A stretch of DNA of 64,000 nt from Siphonodentalium dalli (lineage: Eukaryota > Mollusca > Scaphopoda > Gadilida > Siphonodentaliidae): contig CP136063.1 of NCBI GenBank assembly GCA_032622095.1, positions 147,927,379 to 147,991,378 on the forward strand, read 5' to 3'. Below, piece after piece: positions 23,501 through 30,855 of the stretch. Below the pieces are notes generated by a model. The model worked only from the letters and a program-made list of their open reading frames with translations, did no database searches and was not told where the DNA came from. A program made the position numbers and the translations under genes. Position 1 is the stretch's first letter; every line of letters starts with the position of its first letter.

Positions 23501-25787
23501 TGAACCCGAACCCGAACCCGAAGCCGCTTTAACAGATTGTCACGAATTATTTATCGTAAGTTCGATATAAGGATCATCCGTCGACAATTATAGTTGTTAT
23601 AAAATTTGATGAGTTTGACAAGACTCAAAGAAATCAAATACAAGATGCATTCAGGTTATACCTGGCAAATTTTACCGAGGCATATTAAACACGTTTGAGC
23701 AAAGATGAGTGCATACGGATTATCACTTTAAATGTAGAATTTTATACTGATTTAACCAGGGGGGGGGGGCGTAAAAAAGTTGCGAGACGTGGGGGTGTTT
23801 TTTTTACATTGCCATTTTTTTTACACCCACCCACCCTTTCTTGCATTTTTTTTTCATAAAATTTTAGACACCCACCCCAAAACCCCAAAGCTTTATGTTG
23901 GTCCCCTCTGTAAAAGGCGACCAACCGCTCTATATTGGTCCCTTCTTTGAAAGACCAAATTATATGTTACTTCCTGTTTACAAACATGTGCAAGACACAT
24001 GCGACCAACCGCTCTATATTGGTCCCTTCTTTGAAAGACCAAATTATATGTTACTTCCTGTTTACAAACATGTGCAAGACACATATTTTCTTGGCTGATA
24101 ATTATGCGATAATCAGCAGTAATCAGCGATAATCTCAACTAAATTGAACTCTAAGCAATCAACAAAGGTAGAATATAATGTGATTATATTGGTAAATTTA
24201 TAACCCAGCCTATTCATCTGTGTTAATAGATGAAAAATATGTTGAATCCCCTGGAATGACAACAAAAAATAACTAGGGCCATAATAAAATAGAATAAAAA
24301 ATTACACAAAATTAAATTTATCTTATTTTCAGACATCAACCAGCATCAACTAGTAGGCCTAGAGCCTATAGTAAGTTCACACTACCCTAGAGCTATCTGA
24401 AGTATTTTTTTTATTGAACTACACCGTGAACAATTTTCAATATAAAAACTGCCAAGCAAGCTGAAACAGACACAATAAAAAACAATTGTGCGCAAAAAAA
24501 ATCAATGAAAATTTCCATTTTATATCAACTTATGGGGGTAATTATAACAATATTGTATGTATTAGTGCTTCTCATGTTGCAACAAGCCACAACATATAAA
24601 CAAATATGTTTAAAACAGTTGAAAATATGTCAATGAAAAAAAAATGGTCAAAAACTGTTTCCGGCCTCGTGTACCCACCCACCCCCCTACCTCACGTCTC
24701 GTAAATTTTTTTAGAAATTACAGTATCAGTTTTAGCAATTAATATTTCTTAATGTACATGTACGACAACATACGATAGCACAAATACCCGAATTGCATTA
24801 CATGTATATGAACGAGGATGTTTGTACTACAGTCTATAACATGGTCCGGGAATTCTTTGAAGAGAGAGCATAACACAATTATTTGTATTATCAATTATAT
24901 GTTTACCAATTTCATATATAATTTGATATACATTGATATTGATTGTATATTTCATGTTATTGTGTATGGCATCTGCCCCTAGTGTGTGTAAACTGTCAAT
25001 AAATTATCTATATAATGCAATATAAGAATCATAACAAGATGGAAATGACCAGCTTATAAAGTTTACAACAGTTAGAAAAAGGTCCCCCTGGCTTAATATA
25101 ACCCAGATATTTCATTAGGCGTACTAGATATTTCATTAGGCGTACTATGACTATAACATATCGAAATAAAAAAAATGGGATATCATAATGTTATAATAAA
25201 CGAGTTCTAAGTGTGTCAAAGCCAACATTAGATTTACAAAAATATATCCTTAATTGATGCATTTTGAGGGCTGTGTCAAGAGGGCCGACAACGGACCCCT
25301 TGGACACTCCAGATTCCAGTACTGCGAATTCTGCATACATTTTTTGAAATTGTAATAGTACGCATATATAGTATATATGTTTACGAGTATACTATATACG
25401 TATACACTAGATAACCACTTCTCTACGCCCGTGTAAACCGGATGAACATATGCCGGTTAGAAAGGAAAGAAGCCAGGAAATGGTACATATTGTGACAACG
25501 ACTTTACTCCCACGCATGTATGTTCGCACTGTACAGTATTGACATCATTACTATATCTCCAACACATATCTCCAAAATTTTCGTCTCAAAGATACATTTT
25601 TCAGACACGATGCGATGGATAGACTGATAGTTAACATATTAATTGGTGTTATCATTACCTGTGTGGTGTCCCATTCTTTTAACAGCCGAAGAACGTCTTG
25701 TCTATATGCATTGTCTTCATAGTTTGTAGGAAGTCCACGAACCAATAAAATGGCACAGGAAAGCAGAATGAAATGGCCTGTCACCAT
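9998..25787 (-). CDS. PAL: Peptidyl-alpha-hydroxyglycine alpha-amidating lyase (PAL), 5' four exons
   Basis: PAL cleaves peptidyl-alpha-hydroxyglycine to an amidated peptide plus glyoxylate, the last step of neuropeptide C-terminal amidation, inside secretory granules or after secretion. Four minus-strand exons join in frame: 25,659-25,787, 15,028-15,152, 13,854-13,970 and 9,998-10,070 (148 codons). All have AG/GT boundaries, with phases 0, 2, 2 and 0. Exon 1 gives a signal peptide and a short pro-like segment. Exon 2 carries GQVGGVAVDQDG and VMVFHRADRVWD, exon 3 SFDDDTNN and DTILRIDPDSG, exon 4 YYPHGLTVDKDG and YVTDVGLHQ, all matching the PAL beta-propeller in order. The FHR arginine and PHG histidine align, by family knowledge, with the active-site arginine and a zinc-ligand histidine. 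A signal peptide directly before the lyase region implies a stand-alone PAL rather than bifunctional PAM. The 3' exons were not found. Intron 1 (10.5 kb) hosts the Polinton-type element. Confidence 0.85.
10630..10830. repeat. Tandem ~35-bp repeat next to the retroelement
   Basis: The word TTAGGTTGTGTCGGAAATTG recurs about four times (near 10,645, 10,678, 10,711 and, with TTGGG, 10,786), each followed by ACAT. GGAACTAGCTAAATTTTG also occurs twice. It lies just 3' of the GIY-YIG frame and may belong to the element's 3' untranslated region. Confidence 0.7.
10886..11510 (-). mobile_element. Penelope-like element, GIY-YIG endonuclease end
   Basis: The minus-strand frame reads open from about 11,510; its first methionine is at 11,416. 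It carries the GIY-YIG nuclease signature as NVIYLITCKRC then YVGQT, preceded by a Cys/His-containing linker (FCHKKRC). This order is typical of the C-terminal end of Penelope-like retroelements, where the nuclease follows the reverse transcriptase. No reverse transcriptase remains: upstream sequence gives way to a TA microsatellite at 11,521. The frame after the nuclease is intact to a stop at 10,886 (LRDMLVRSRLRP), so this is a 5'-truncated, otherwise well-kept copy. A free GIY-YIG gene is less likely because of the linker motif. Confidence 0.8.
11521..11577. repeat. (TA)n microsatellite
   Basis: An uninterrupted TA dinucleotide run of about 57 bases directly upstream of the Penelope-like fragment. 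A second, shorter TA run of about 30 bases is at 10,536-10,565. Confidence 0.95.
13854..13970 (-). CDS. PAL: PAL exon 3
   Basis: The acceptor is CTTTCAG|GTCATT and the donor ACAA|GTGAGT. The first base completes the split codon from exon 2, giving the W-D-x-x-S-F-D junction typical of PAL. It then reads DTILRIDPDSGTVISSFG, a propeller strand. It is 117 nt and ends in phase 2. Confidence 0.88.
13971..15027 (-). other. PAL intron 2
   Basis: A 1.06-kb intron between PAL exons 2 and 3, with GTGAGTA donor and CTTTCAG acceptor on the minus strand. It has a C-run near 14,740 and no recognised gene or strong repeat; open frames on both strands are short chance frames. Confidence 0.7.
15028..15152 (-). 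CDS. PAL: PAL exon 2, first propeller blade
   Basis: The acceptor is TTTTTACAG|GGTCTC and the donor CGA|GTGAGTA. The exon encodes GWPADDVKVGQVGGVAVD followed by FHRADRVWD, the most diagnostic PAL segment in the window; the arginine after FH is the conserved active-site position. It is 125 nt and ends in phase 2. The Polinton-type element lies 263 bp upstream of this exon in the gene's reading direction. Confidence 0.9.
15410..15415. repeat. Target-site duplication, left copy
   Basis: CCTATC directly before the AGAAGAATAGG terminus. The same six bases follow the right terminus at 21,978-21,983. Confidence 0.88.
15416..16940 (+). repeat. Left terminal inverted repeat (1,525 bp)
   Basis: It matches the reverse complement of 20,425-21,977. 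From the tip: a unique 60-bp end, a TTTTTTCCAAAAATTA tandem tract at 15,545-15,605, a TTTCCAAACTTCCAAA tract, then coding-like sequence (15,835-16,905). The inner edge passes into the AAATGAGC array. Besides the 142-codon frame it contains 66- and 92-codon frames (16,276-16,476 and 16,627-16,905), which recur in the right copy. Confidence 0.9.
15835..16263 (+). CDS. TIR-encoded hypothetical protein (142 aa), left copy
   Basis: Reads inward from the left TIR. The frame opens MFRNSFIGHCDHRYEC and contains MNCHIRCTRNHTRDIGG, with several spaced Cys and His residues that could suggest metal binding but fit no finger I know. The same frame resumes after one stop as a 66-codon stretch (16,276-16,476) ending in a Cys/His-rich tail, so the two may be one gene split by a nonsense change. 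I recognise no family. Identity with the right copy reflects TIR homogenisation and is not evidence for selection. Confidence 0.35.
   Translation: MFRNSFIGHCDHRYECIHSSVLSDAVHIIVIPENRHYYFYINNKERLFFTLSLSHMTGVYYRELLEVLRLTVENCNVKLQPSRMNCHIRCTRNHTRDIGGNNVSFTPLLYQMNYIISPFTVICYSDGVVSIKVDKLCHSHDN
16934..17085. repeat. AAATGAGC tandem array, left
   Basis: Alternating CAAATGAGC and AAAAATGAGC units, about 150 bp, at the inner edge of the left TIR. The same array on the right side, read as GCTCATTT, is over three times longer. Long open frames across it in several frames come from the repeat. Confidence 0.9.
17086..17613. repeat. Nested 528-bp fold-back with CGG-rich centre
   Basis: The 52-bp outer arms (17,086-17,137 and 17,562-17,613) are inverted copies: GCAAGCAGGATGTTATGTCG returns as CGACATAACATCCTGCTTGC. 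Inside, a TTTCAAAAACTTC tract faces a GAAGTTTTTGAAA tract. The centre (about 17,203-17,327) is CGG/CCG repeats that pair with each other, with AAGACCCCGGCGG mirrored as CCGCCGGGGTCTT. The right side also holds about 120 bp (17,440-17,561) resembling the host element's own subterminal sequence (TTTTAGTACAACCAATTTTA) but with a different outer end. The centre has the potential for a very stable hairpin. Confidence 0.85.
17765..18088 (+). CDS. Polinton-type element internal protein 1 (107 aa)
   Basis: An intact frame starting MSIPYIPADLEMWRKHF. The N-terminal half is soluble and Trp/Phe-bearing. A helical middle (INVVTPIAQAIEMAKAEVAANK) precedes a strongly basic tail (KASKQTNKR, NNKKKMKR) that looks like a nuclear-localisation or DNA-binding segment. 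There is no signal peptide or membrane span. It shares strand with the next gene 188 bp downstream. In full-length Polintons several small basic virion-associated proteins occur, and this could be one of them. That is inference; I do not recognise a named family. Confidence 0.65.
   Translation: MSIPYIPADLEMWRKHFRDMVDGKLMPDNQGRYFIDRTKTSDSEEDVLKPLINVVTPIAQAIEMAKAEVAANKLTNTRKASKQTNKRVSDGGLSNNKKKMKRSVSYD
18277..18846 (+). CDS. Polinton-type element C2H2-finger protein (189 aa)
   Basis: The N-terminus is a single classical finger, CDLCG...LQRHKQLKH (C-x2-C-x12-H-x4-H, residues 4-24). An acidic Ser/Asp/Glu-rich middle follows (about residues 36-68 and 98-118). The C-terminal segment, about residues 120-189, is helical and rich in Lys and Tyr, with an EWAADEAMRKFKKLLEVNL motif. 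AATAAA at 18,852 overlaps the region just after the stop, so the transcript probably ends close by. The layout suggests a DNA-binding or virion-associated accessory protein, but no specific function can be assigned. With its upstream neighbour it is the only gene content kept between the TIRs. Confidence 0.65.
   Translation: MHGCDLCGIILSTNYNLQRHKQLKHGVMSETKPTLFGEDTDESDEAVLDSDEDERGTLSDSEDGNGVGSRTVFGLKKAARCVNEMDTFKSMMKRVTNDVKEEESISGDESMSGKEDTIDTEFALFLKSYRRLIEYQYRLKTSRIHTMIMKKMVKLTKHGYNNEWAADEAMRKFKKLLEVNLTVEDSDND
18852..18857 (+). terminator. Poly(A) signal AATAAA
   Basis: AATAAA six bases after the stop codon of the C2H2 protein, in sense orientation. It is the nearest candidate cleavage signal for the internal genes. 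Confidence 0.5.
18985..19456. repeat. Diverged extra copy of TIR inner sequence
   Basis: 18,985-19,225 and 19,390-19,456 repeat, in the same orientation, right-TIR sequence at about 20,478-20,720 and 20,758-20,822. The similarity is lower (roughly 90-95% by eye) than between the two TIRs. About 160 bp of unrelated sequence interrupts it. This is an older internal duplication that escaped TIR homogenisation. Confidence 0.8.
19866..19906. repeat. Half of a fold-back MITE, cut by the array
   Basis: TGCCCTAAATAATGGACTGC followed by TTAACCACAGCAGAATTA matches the left end of the fold-back family present in full at 51,041 and 58,901. The match stops abruptly where the GCTCATTT array begins. The rest of the MITE is missing. 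Confidence 0.75.
19907..20430. repeat. GCTCATTT tandem array, right
   Basis: About 520 bp of alternating TTGCTCATT and TTTTTTTGCTCA units, the reverse complement of the left array and over three times its length. All three forward frames stay open for about 180 codons because the units lack stops; these are not genes. Confidence 0.95.
20425..21977 (-). repeat. Right terminal inverted repeat (1,553 bp)
   Basis: It is 28 bp longer than the left copy. A single 28-bp indel near 21,153-21,180 accounts for the whole difference, so the arms are otherwise collinear. I saw three substitutions by eye: one at 16,688/20,677 and two near 16,530/20,837. This is well over 99% identity. Confidence 0.9.
21166..21558 (-). 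CDS. TIR-encoded hypothetical protein (130 aa), right copy
   Basis: Same protein as the left-TIR copy through ...SPFTVICYS. It then ends early because the right arm carries 28 extra bases that change the frame. Which arm shows the ancestral length cannot be told from this window. No family recognised. Confidence 0.3.
   Translation of the reverse strand: MFRNSFIGHCDHRYECIHSSVLSDAVHIIVIPENRHYYFYINNKERLFFTLSLSHMTGVYYRELLEVLRLTVENCNVKLQPSRMNCHIRCTRNHTRDIGGNNVSFTPLLYQMNYIISPFTVICYSENISI
21978..21983. repeat. Target-site duplication, right copy
   Basis: CCTATC directly after the CCTATTCTTCT terminus, matching the six bases before the left end. An intact duplication argues against later rearrangement across the ends. 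Confidence 0.88.
21984..23880. other. PAL intron 1, upstream part; no gene
   Basis: AT-rich intron sequence with short frames on both strands, none with known motifs. A 6-bp telomere-like run (CCCGAA, three to four copies) is at 23,503-23,524 and a G-run at 23,760. Confidence 0.55.
23917..24084. repeat. Perfect 84-bp tandem duplication
   Basis: Two adjacent copies (23,917-24,000 and 24,001-24,084) starting GCGACCAACCGCTCTATATT; I see no difference between them. It must be recent. As 84 is a multiple of three, repeated open frames appear on both strands, but there is no other sign of coding. Confidence 0.9.
25659..25787 (-). CDS. PAL: PAL exon 1, signal peptide
   Basis: Translation starts at the second methionine of the open frame (25,787), giving MVTGHFILLSCAILLVRG, a compact hydrophobic signal peptide; a start at 25,817 would add ten residues including two arginines. 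Mature sequence follows to KEWDTTQ, then donor CAG|GTAATG. It is 43 codons, phase 0. The assignment rests on position, strand, phase match to exon 2 and the fit of a secretory leader; sequence similarity alone would not identify it. Confidence 0.65.
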
Positions 25788-26275
25788 AATAGTCGTTTCC
25801 GGGATAGACCGCCTCAAAACTCGGTGTCACGCAAAGTCCCAGAAAATCCGAGGCCAGTCCTTAAAACCCAACAGTATGTTTACAGTTCTTCCCTGACAGT
25901 CAGCACAGATAGTGAATGGCGATCTGTTTTGACATATATAGATTTTCTTGCTGATTAGCATAATCGAACGGCCATGTGACGCACGCAGTCTTGGTGTCGC
26001 TTCCTTGGTAATAGAACGGATCGATACTGGAACCAGCGTCTGACTCTAAACAGAGGTGCTGCTGAATCTGTAGCAACCATTGATTTGAATCAAAACACCG
26101 GGAGATACAGCTGATACACACAAATAGATTCTGATTAGTGTTATATAGAGTTGCCTCCCTCTCACTATATATACTCAGCAAGAGGTGACACAAACTGTAA
26201 GACAGAGTTCAGTCATCTGGTACGATGTGCTGAACACTGCAAGTAAATGAGGAAGTCAATCATTTTTAAATTTAA

Positions 26276-26683
26276 CCCTTTACCCAACAAAACGGCAAAA
26301 AACGCCCAAATAAAGCTTCAACAGCCTAAAATATCTTCGGTCTGTCTCAATAACACCATACAAATATGGATATAATTGGAACCGGTTCATTGACTACATT
26401 CTGATGGTTACAGTTATGCCCTGTGCCAATGCATTCTCTTATATATGCGAGTCGACCATAGGTCGCCTCGCATATATAAAAGAATGCATTGGCCTAACAC
26501 TTTTTACCATTTTTTCTTACATTCTTTAACAATTTTATAATTTTTTTCTACATTCTTTGACAATTTTATCATTTTTAATATGTGTTAAGCCAATGCATTC
26601 TCTTATATATGCGAGGCGACCTATGGTCGACTCGCATATATAAGAGAATGCATTGGCACAGGGCCGTTCTGTTGGGTAAAGGG
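26276..26683. mobile_element. piggyBac-type MITE, 408 bp, TTAA target
   Basis: The termini CCCTTTACCCAACA...TGTTGGGTAAAGGG are flanked by TTAA on both sides (26,272-26,275 and 26,684-26,687), the target and footprint of piggyBac-type transposases. Terminal repeats are about 20 bp with one mismatch. The interior is two palindromes built on CCAATGCATTCTCTTATATA, one of them repeated in inverse. A relative of the interior, without these ends, is at 59,960-60,130. There is no coding capacity. Confidence 0.8.
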
Positions 26684-26970
26684 TTAAGTCTTTTGTCGGT
26701 TATAATTAATTCTGCATTATTCTGATAAACCTACCTGTCCATATTAATTTAGAAATTGGCTAGATCAAGCCAGAATGAATTGTAACTGACAAAACACTTA
26801 AAGTGATGTGAAACACTCCGGTAGGGTGATCAAATAGAAATGGAGAATATTTGTGCTCAAAGTAGTTATTTTTACGAATATCAATCAATCACATCGTCAT
26901 CCTTATATATTAATTAGATGCAAAGACTCTCGATACCGAAATCATTTGCGTTAGTTTTATCGCCGATAGT

Positions 26971-27150
26971 AGCGTCCCGAATCGAGATGTAAATATTTAC
27001 AATTGAGCATAGTTCAGACGATGTTTTCTGTGGAGAGGTATGGTCGATTTCTTTGAAATTTTCGGCGATGTTAGTAGAATGCTACATTCCCGAGTTGGCA
27101 TAGCGCATGAGTACTAACTTGTCAGTTTCACGCAGCCGGACAAATCCATA
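26971..27150. repeat. Dispersed repeat, copy 1
   Basis: Matches 31,817-31,990 in the same orientation at roughly 85%: TAAATATTTACAATTGAGC, TTCTGTGGAG and GATGTTAGTAGAATG are shared in order. Family unknown, no coding frame. Confidence 0.75.
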
Positions 27151-27154
27151 ATAT

Positions 27155-27576
27155 CTTTAAAAGTGCATAATCCGGATTAATGCTCCCAAATTACTATTTA
27201 TTTGGCTTCGGGGGTAAACACTATTTGATTCGAGTCCTGAATTTTTTTATTTCTCGAGATATGTACTTTCTTTTGGCCTGGAAAAATCGTCAAGGCGACG
27301 GTCTCCGTCCAAATTGCGGATGAAGATGGATAACTCTAAAATCAAGTGGTAATACGGCCAAATTTCGTGATAATCAATCGATGATACGGCCATATTTCGT
27401 TGAACAACATGTTGATACAATAACACGTTTTAGGAAATTGTATAGCATAGTTGACAGTGGTTAGCAATATTTTGCTGTAATTAATCGATTCTGATAACTA
27501 AAGGGTATTTGAAGAAATTTTGTTGTTGTAACTTGATGATATGGGGACCGTCTGATCGGATTGAGTACCATTAAAA
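27155..27576. mobile_element. Non-autonomous element related to 62,639-63,128
   Basis: Shares TATTTGGCTTCGGGGGT, a TATTTGATTCGAGTC word, AACTCTAAAATCAAGTGG-like sequence and a GATCGGATTGAGTACC end with the better-preserved copy near 63 kb. The termini are worn. Confidence 0.6.
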
Positions 27577-28060
27577 TATTTTTTTTTAGATTTAATTACG
27601 AAAATATATTTGATGGCAGCGGTCTGACCAGCGTAGCGAGTGACTGAACTCTGCCTTGTAGCTTGGATGTTACACTGGCGTCCTGTATATCTGTTCCGAT
27701 TTAGATGAAGCATGAACCAATAAAGAGCGTCCATTGTTATTCGATTCCTGATACGGTAAAAATAAAGAGCGATAATCGTTCCCATTTCTGTGTAAACAAT
27801 ATACAAACAGCTGGGAAAATGTTATGACGTTGGCAAGATTAGTATATAAAGCCTGTAGATAGGTATGTCGTGTATTTATATTTATCACATAATTTGACCA
27901 TAAAAGCAGTTTCATAATTATCGGTAATAGACACGTTTAATACCAGCGCGTGCGATGACGTCACGGCGTTCTTCAGATAACTTGCGATCGCTGTAGTTTA
28001 TGATTGTTGTTTTCGATGAATATTTCGCGTTGCTTCGGGTTTATTTGATCATGTGATAAA

Positions 28061-28208
28061 AGGTATCTCACACTCGTCCTATTTTATACGTAATTTATCA
28101 ACCTCGTCCTCTAAATTCTATTTCAGCCTCGATAAACCTCGGCTCAAATCGAATTTAGTGAACTCGGTTGATAAATTCCGTATAAAATAGGAACTCATGT
28201 GAGATCCT
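28061..28208. repeat. Fold-back, about 148 bp
   Basis: CCTATTTTATACGTAATTTA near the left end is mirrored by TAAATTCCGTATAAAATAGG near the right; the arms carry about 10% mismatches. No coding frame. Confidence 0.75.
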
Positions 28209-28213
28209 CTATA

Positions 28214-28714
28214 TCTCATATATATTTTGAAGACCTCTGTTTGTCTGTATGTCTGTCTGTCTGTATGTCATTTATACAAATCTACGATTCTCGACCGATC
28301 GGGACGAAACTTGGTACGTGTGTGTAGTTTGACCAGGCGGTCGACGTTGTCGTATTGGCGAGCCCGTGCGGCGCCCGCTTCGCACATGCGCAGACGAGAT
28401 CTCGGAAACGCGTGGAGCTATCGACTTGAAATTTGCTATGTGAATGTATCTTGCCCCGGATACGAATTTTATCGGGTCGCCGAGCCCGTGCGACGCCAGC
28501 TTCGCGCATGCGCAGACGAGATCTCGGAAACGGGTGGAGCTATCGACTTGAAATTTGGTACGTGAATGTATCTTGCCCCGGATACGAATTTTATCGGGTC
28601 GCCGAGCCCGTGCGACGCCAGCTTCGCGCATGCGCAGACCAGATCTCGGAAACGGGTAGAGCTATCGAAATTTGGTTTTTGAATAGCCCGGACAACGTCG
28701 GGCTCATCGGCTAG
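28214..28714 (+). mobile_element. Helitron-like element 1 (501 bp)
   Basis: Starts TCTCATATATATTTTG and ends with a hairpin (AGCCCGGACAACGTCGGGCT) followed by CATCGGCTAG. The 5' TC, 3' CTRR and a hairpin about 10 bp before the end are Helitron hallmarks. Inside are two and a half copies of a ~125-bp repeat containing GCGCATGCGCAGACGAGATC. There is no Rep/helicase, so it is non-autonomous. Confidence 0.75.
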
Positions 28715-29756
28715 TCTAATATATATTTGAGGAAAGTATGTGTGTCTGTGTGAGCGCGATGGACTCGAACACGGCTGGACCGATTTCGACGAAACTTGGT
28801 ACGGGCACGTAGTATCACCCGAGGACCAACATAGGCCCATCCATTTGTTCGTGCGGCGTGACCTTCACCTTCAAAACTCATATCTCCGGATCCACTGAGC
28901 CGCAGTGCTAAATTGCCTTACAAATAACGCTCTTTATATTTCCCATATTCGGGTTGGTTAACCTAATAACGCTCTGTATCTGTATATGAGGCTGACGAAG
29001 GTTTTGTTGTTCGACGCAACGCTTCGACTTCAGACATTCTTTTTGTTAATTCAGACTGTTGACTGTTTTATAGTTTGTGAATTCAGTTTACAATGAGCAT
29101 TTATTTTCCACACCTCGCTTAGTGCGAAGTCCTGTAGAGTTACGCTTCTCGGCCTTTTGGCTAAAATAACAGTGTAGTATCTGTTCTTCTCAGATCAGCG
29201 CCTGATTCGTCCCCACAGGGGACTTCGAGGTTGGTTTGAGGAGAATGGTGGACGGAAGAATCAACCGTGTAACAGACTTTTGGTTTATTTACATTGAAAT
29301 TGCTTAACTGGATTCATTTGAAGCTTCATCCTTAATGAGCGTGTGTATATGAGGCCTTCAACCTCTATCTCGGGACGGGTAGTTTGATACGCTGATCAAT
29401 TTCGTCACACTTTTTATTTAAAAAAAAAAAATCCATGATTGTCTCCATTTAGCTGAGATGGCTTCCAGAATGGCCGAAATTTTGGTTAAAGCCGTGTAAC
29501 AGACGTTTGGTTTATTTACATTGAAATTGCTTAACTCGATTCTTCTGAAGCTTGATGCCTCTATCTCGGGACGGGTAGTTTGATGCGCTGATCAATTTCG
29601 TCACACCCGGATGCCCGTGTGGCGTGACCTTGACCTTTAAAATGACATTGAACCTGTATATCGGTATCCGCTGGGCCGATTTCCACCATTTTCGGGGTGT
29701 TGGTGTAAAAAAAACAACACAACGACTCTACCCCGTCAGGACGGGTACCCAGCTAG
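28715..29756 (+). mobile_element. Helitron-like element 2 (1,042 bp), with U2 sequence
   Basis: Starts TCTAATATATATTTGAGG directly after the CTAG of element 1 and ends with a TACCCCGTCAGGACGGGTA hairpin and CCAGCTAG. It contains a U2 snRNA-like segment (29,141-29,232) and a duplicated ~120-bp block (around 29,265 and 29,492, both with GTTTATTTACATTGAAATTG). No protein is encoded. Confidence 0.75.
29141..29232 (+). pseudogene. U2 snRNA 5'-half copy
   Basis: CGCTTCTCGGCCTTTTGGCT then GTGTAGTATCTGTTCT are the U2 5' stem-loop and the branch-point recognition region, with GTAGTA intact. A CGTCCCCACAGGGGAC hairpin follows at the place of stem-loop IIb, but the loop IIa and central region are altered. 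I see no Sm site and none of stem-loops III and IV. It is therefore a partial copy, not a working snRNA; it could instead be a U2-derived SINE head. It lies wholly inside Helitron-like element 2. Confidence 0.7.
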
Positions 29757-30530
29757 TCTACTATATATTTTGGGACTTCTGTCTGTTTGTTTGTTTGTTG
29801 TTTGTCTGTTAGCTATGGCCGGGAAAACTGCCGGACGGATTTTGACGAAATTTGATACCTAGGGTTACTTTTTCCAGGGAGTGTTTTGGACGGGTCAAAT
29901 CGTGACTCCGACCTGACCTTGACCTCCAAAAAGGTCAATTCAAGGTCAAATCGGGTAAAACGGGACGGATTTCGACGAAATTTGATACCTATGGATACTT
30001 TTGTCCGGGGAGTCTTTTGGACGGGTCAAATTGTTACCCCGACCTGACCTTGACCTTCAAAAAGGTCAATTCAAGGTCAAATCGGGCAAAACGGACGGAT
30101 TTCTACGAAATTTGATATCCATGGGTGCTTTTGTCCGGGGAGTGTTTTGGACGGGTCAAATCGTGACCCCGACCTGACCTTGACCTTCAAAATTGTCAAT
30201 TCAAGGTCAAATCGCGAATTTTGACGGGATTTCGACAACATTTGATACCTAGGGTTACTTTTGTCCGAGGAGTGTTTTGGACGGTCAAATCGTGACCCCA
30301 ACCTGACCTTGACCTTCAAAATGGTAAATTCAAGGTCCAGTCGGGTAAAACCTGACGGATTTCGACGGGTACTTTTGTCGGGTACTTTTGTCCGGGGAGT
30401 GTTTCGGATGGGTCAAATCGTCACCTCGACCTGACCTTGACCTTCAAAATGGTCAATTCAAGGTCAAATCGCGCAATTCGCCGAAAAGCAGAGGGGAAAC
30501 AGCCCGGACGAAGTCGGGTCCACCAGCTAG
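29757..30530 (+). mobile_element. Helitron-like element 3 (774 bp)
   Basis: Starts TCTACTATATATTTTGGG directly after the CTAG of element 2 and ends with an AGCCCGGACGAAGTCGGGT hairpin and CCACCAGCTAG. Five copies of a ~128-bp unit with GACCTGACCTTGACCTTCAA and GGGGAGTGTTTTGGACGG fill it (29,815-30,475). Non-autonomous. Confidence 0.78.
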
Positions 30531-30533
30531 TAG

Positions 30534-30855
30534 TATATAAAGCCTATAGATAGGTATGTCGTGTATTTATATATAGTATATAAAGCTTGTAGATAGGTAT
30601 GTCGTGTATTTATATATAGTATATTAAGCCTGTAGATAGGTATGTCGTGTATTTATCTATAGGCTATATATCTGTAGATAGGTTTGTCGTGTATTTACAT
30701 ATAGGCTATATATCTGTAGATAGGTATGTGTCGTGTATTTATATATAGGCTATATGTCTGTAGATATATACGTATGTCGTGTATTTATATATAGGCTATA
30801 TATATGTAGATAGGTATATGTCGTGTATTTATATATAGGCTATATATCTGTAGAA
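30534..30855. repeat. Satellite with ~45-bp unit
   Basis: About seven copies of TAGATAGGTATGTCGTGTAT followed by TTATATATAGG, with small length changes. A lone copy sits at 27,840-27,885. Confidence 0.85.

Noticed and set aside
23503-23524. Telomere-like CCCGAA repeats
   Set aside because: Only three to four copies and not the usual animal telomere unit; treated as a short microsatellite.
29141-29232. Functional U2 snRNA gene
   Set aside because: Stem-loop IIa region altered, no Sm site and no 3' half.
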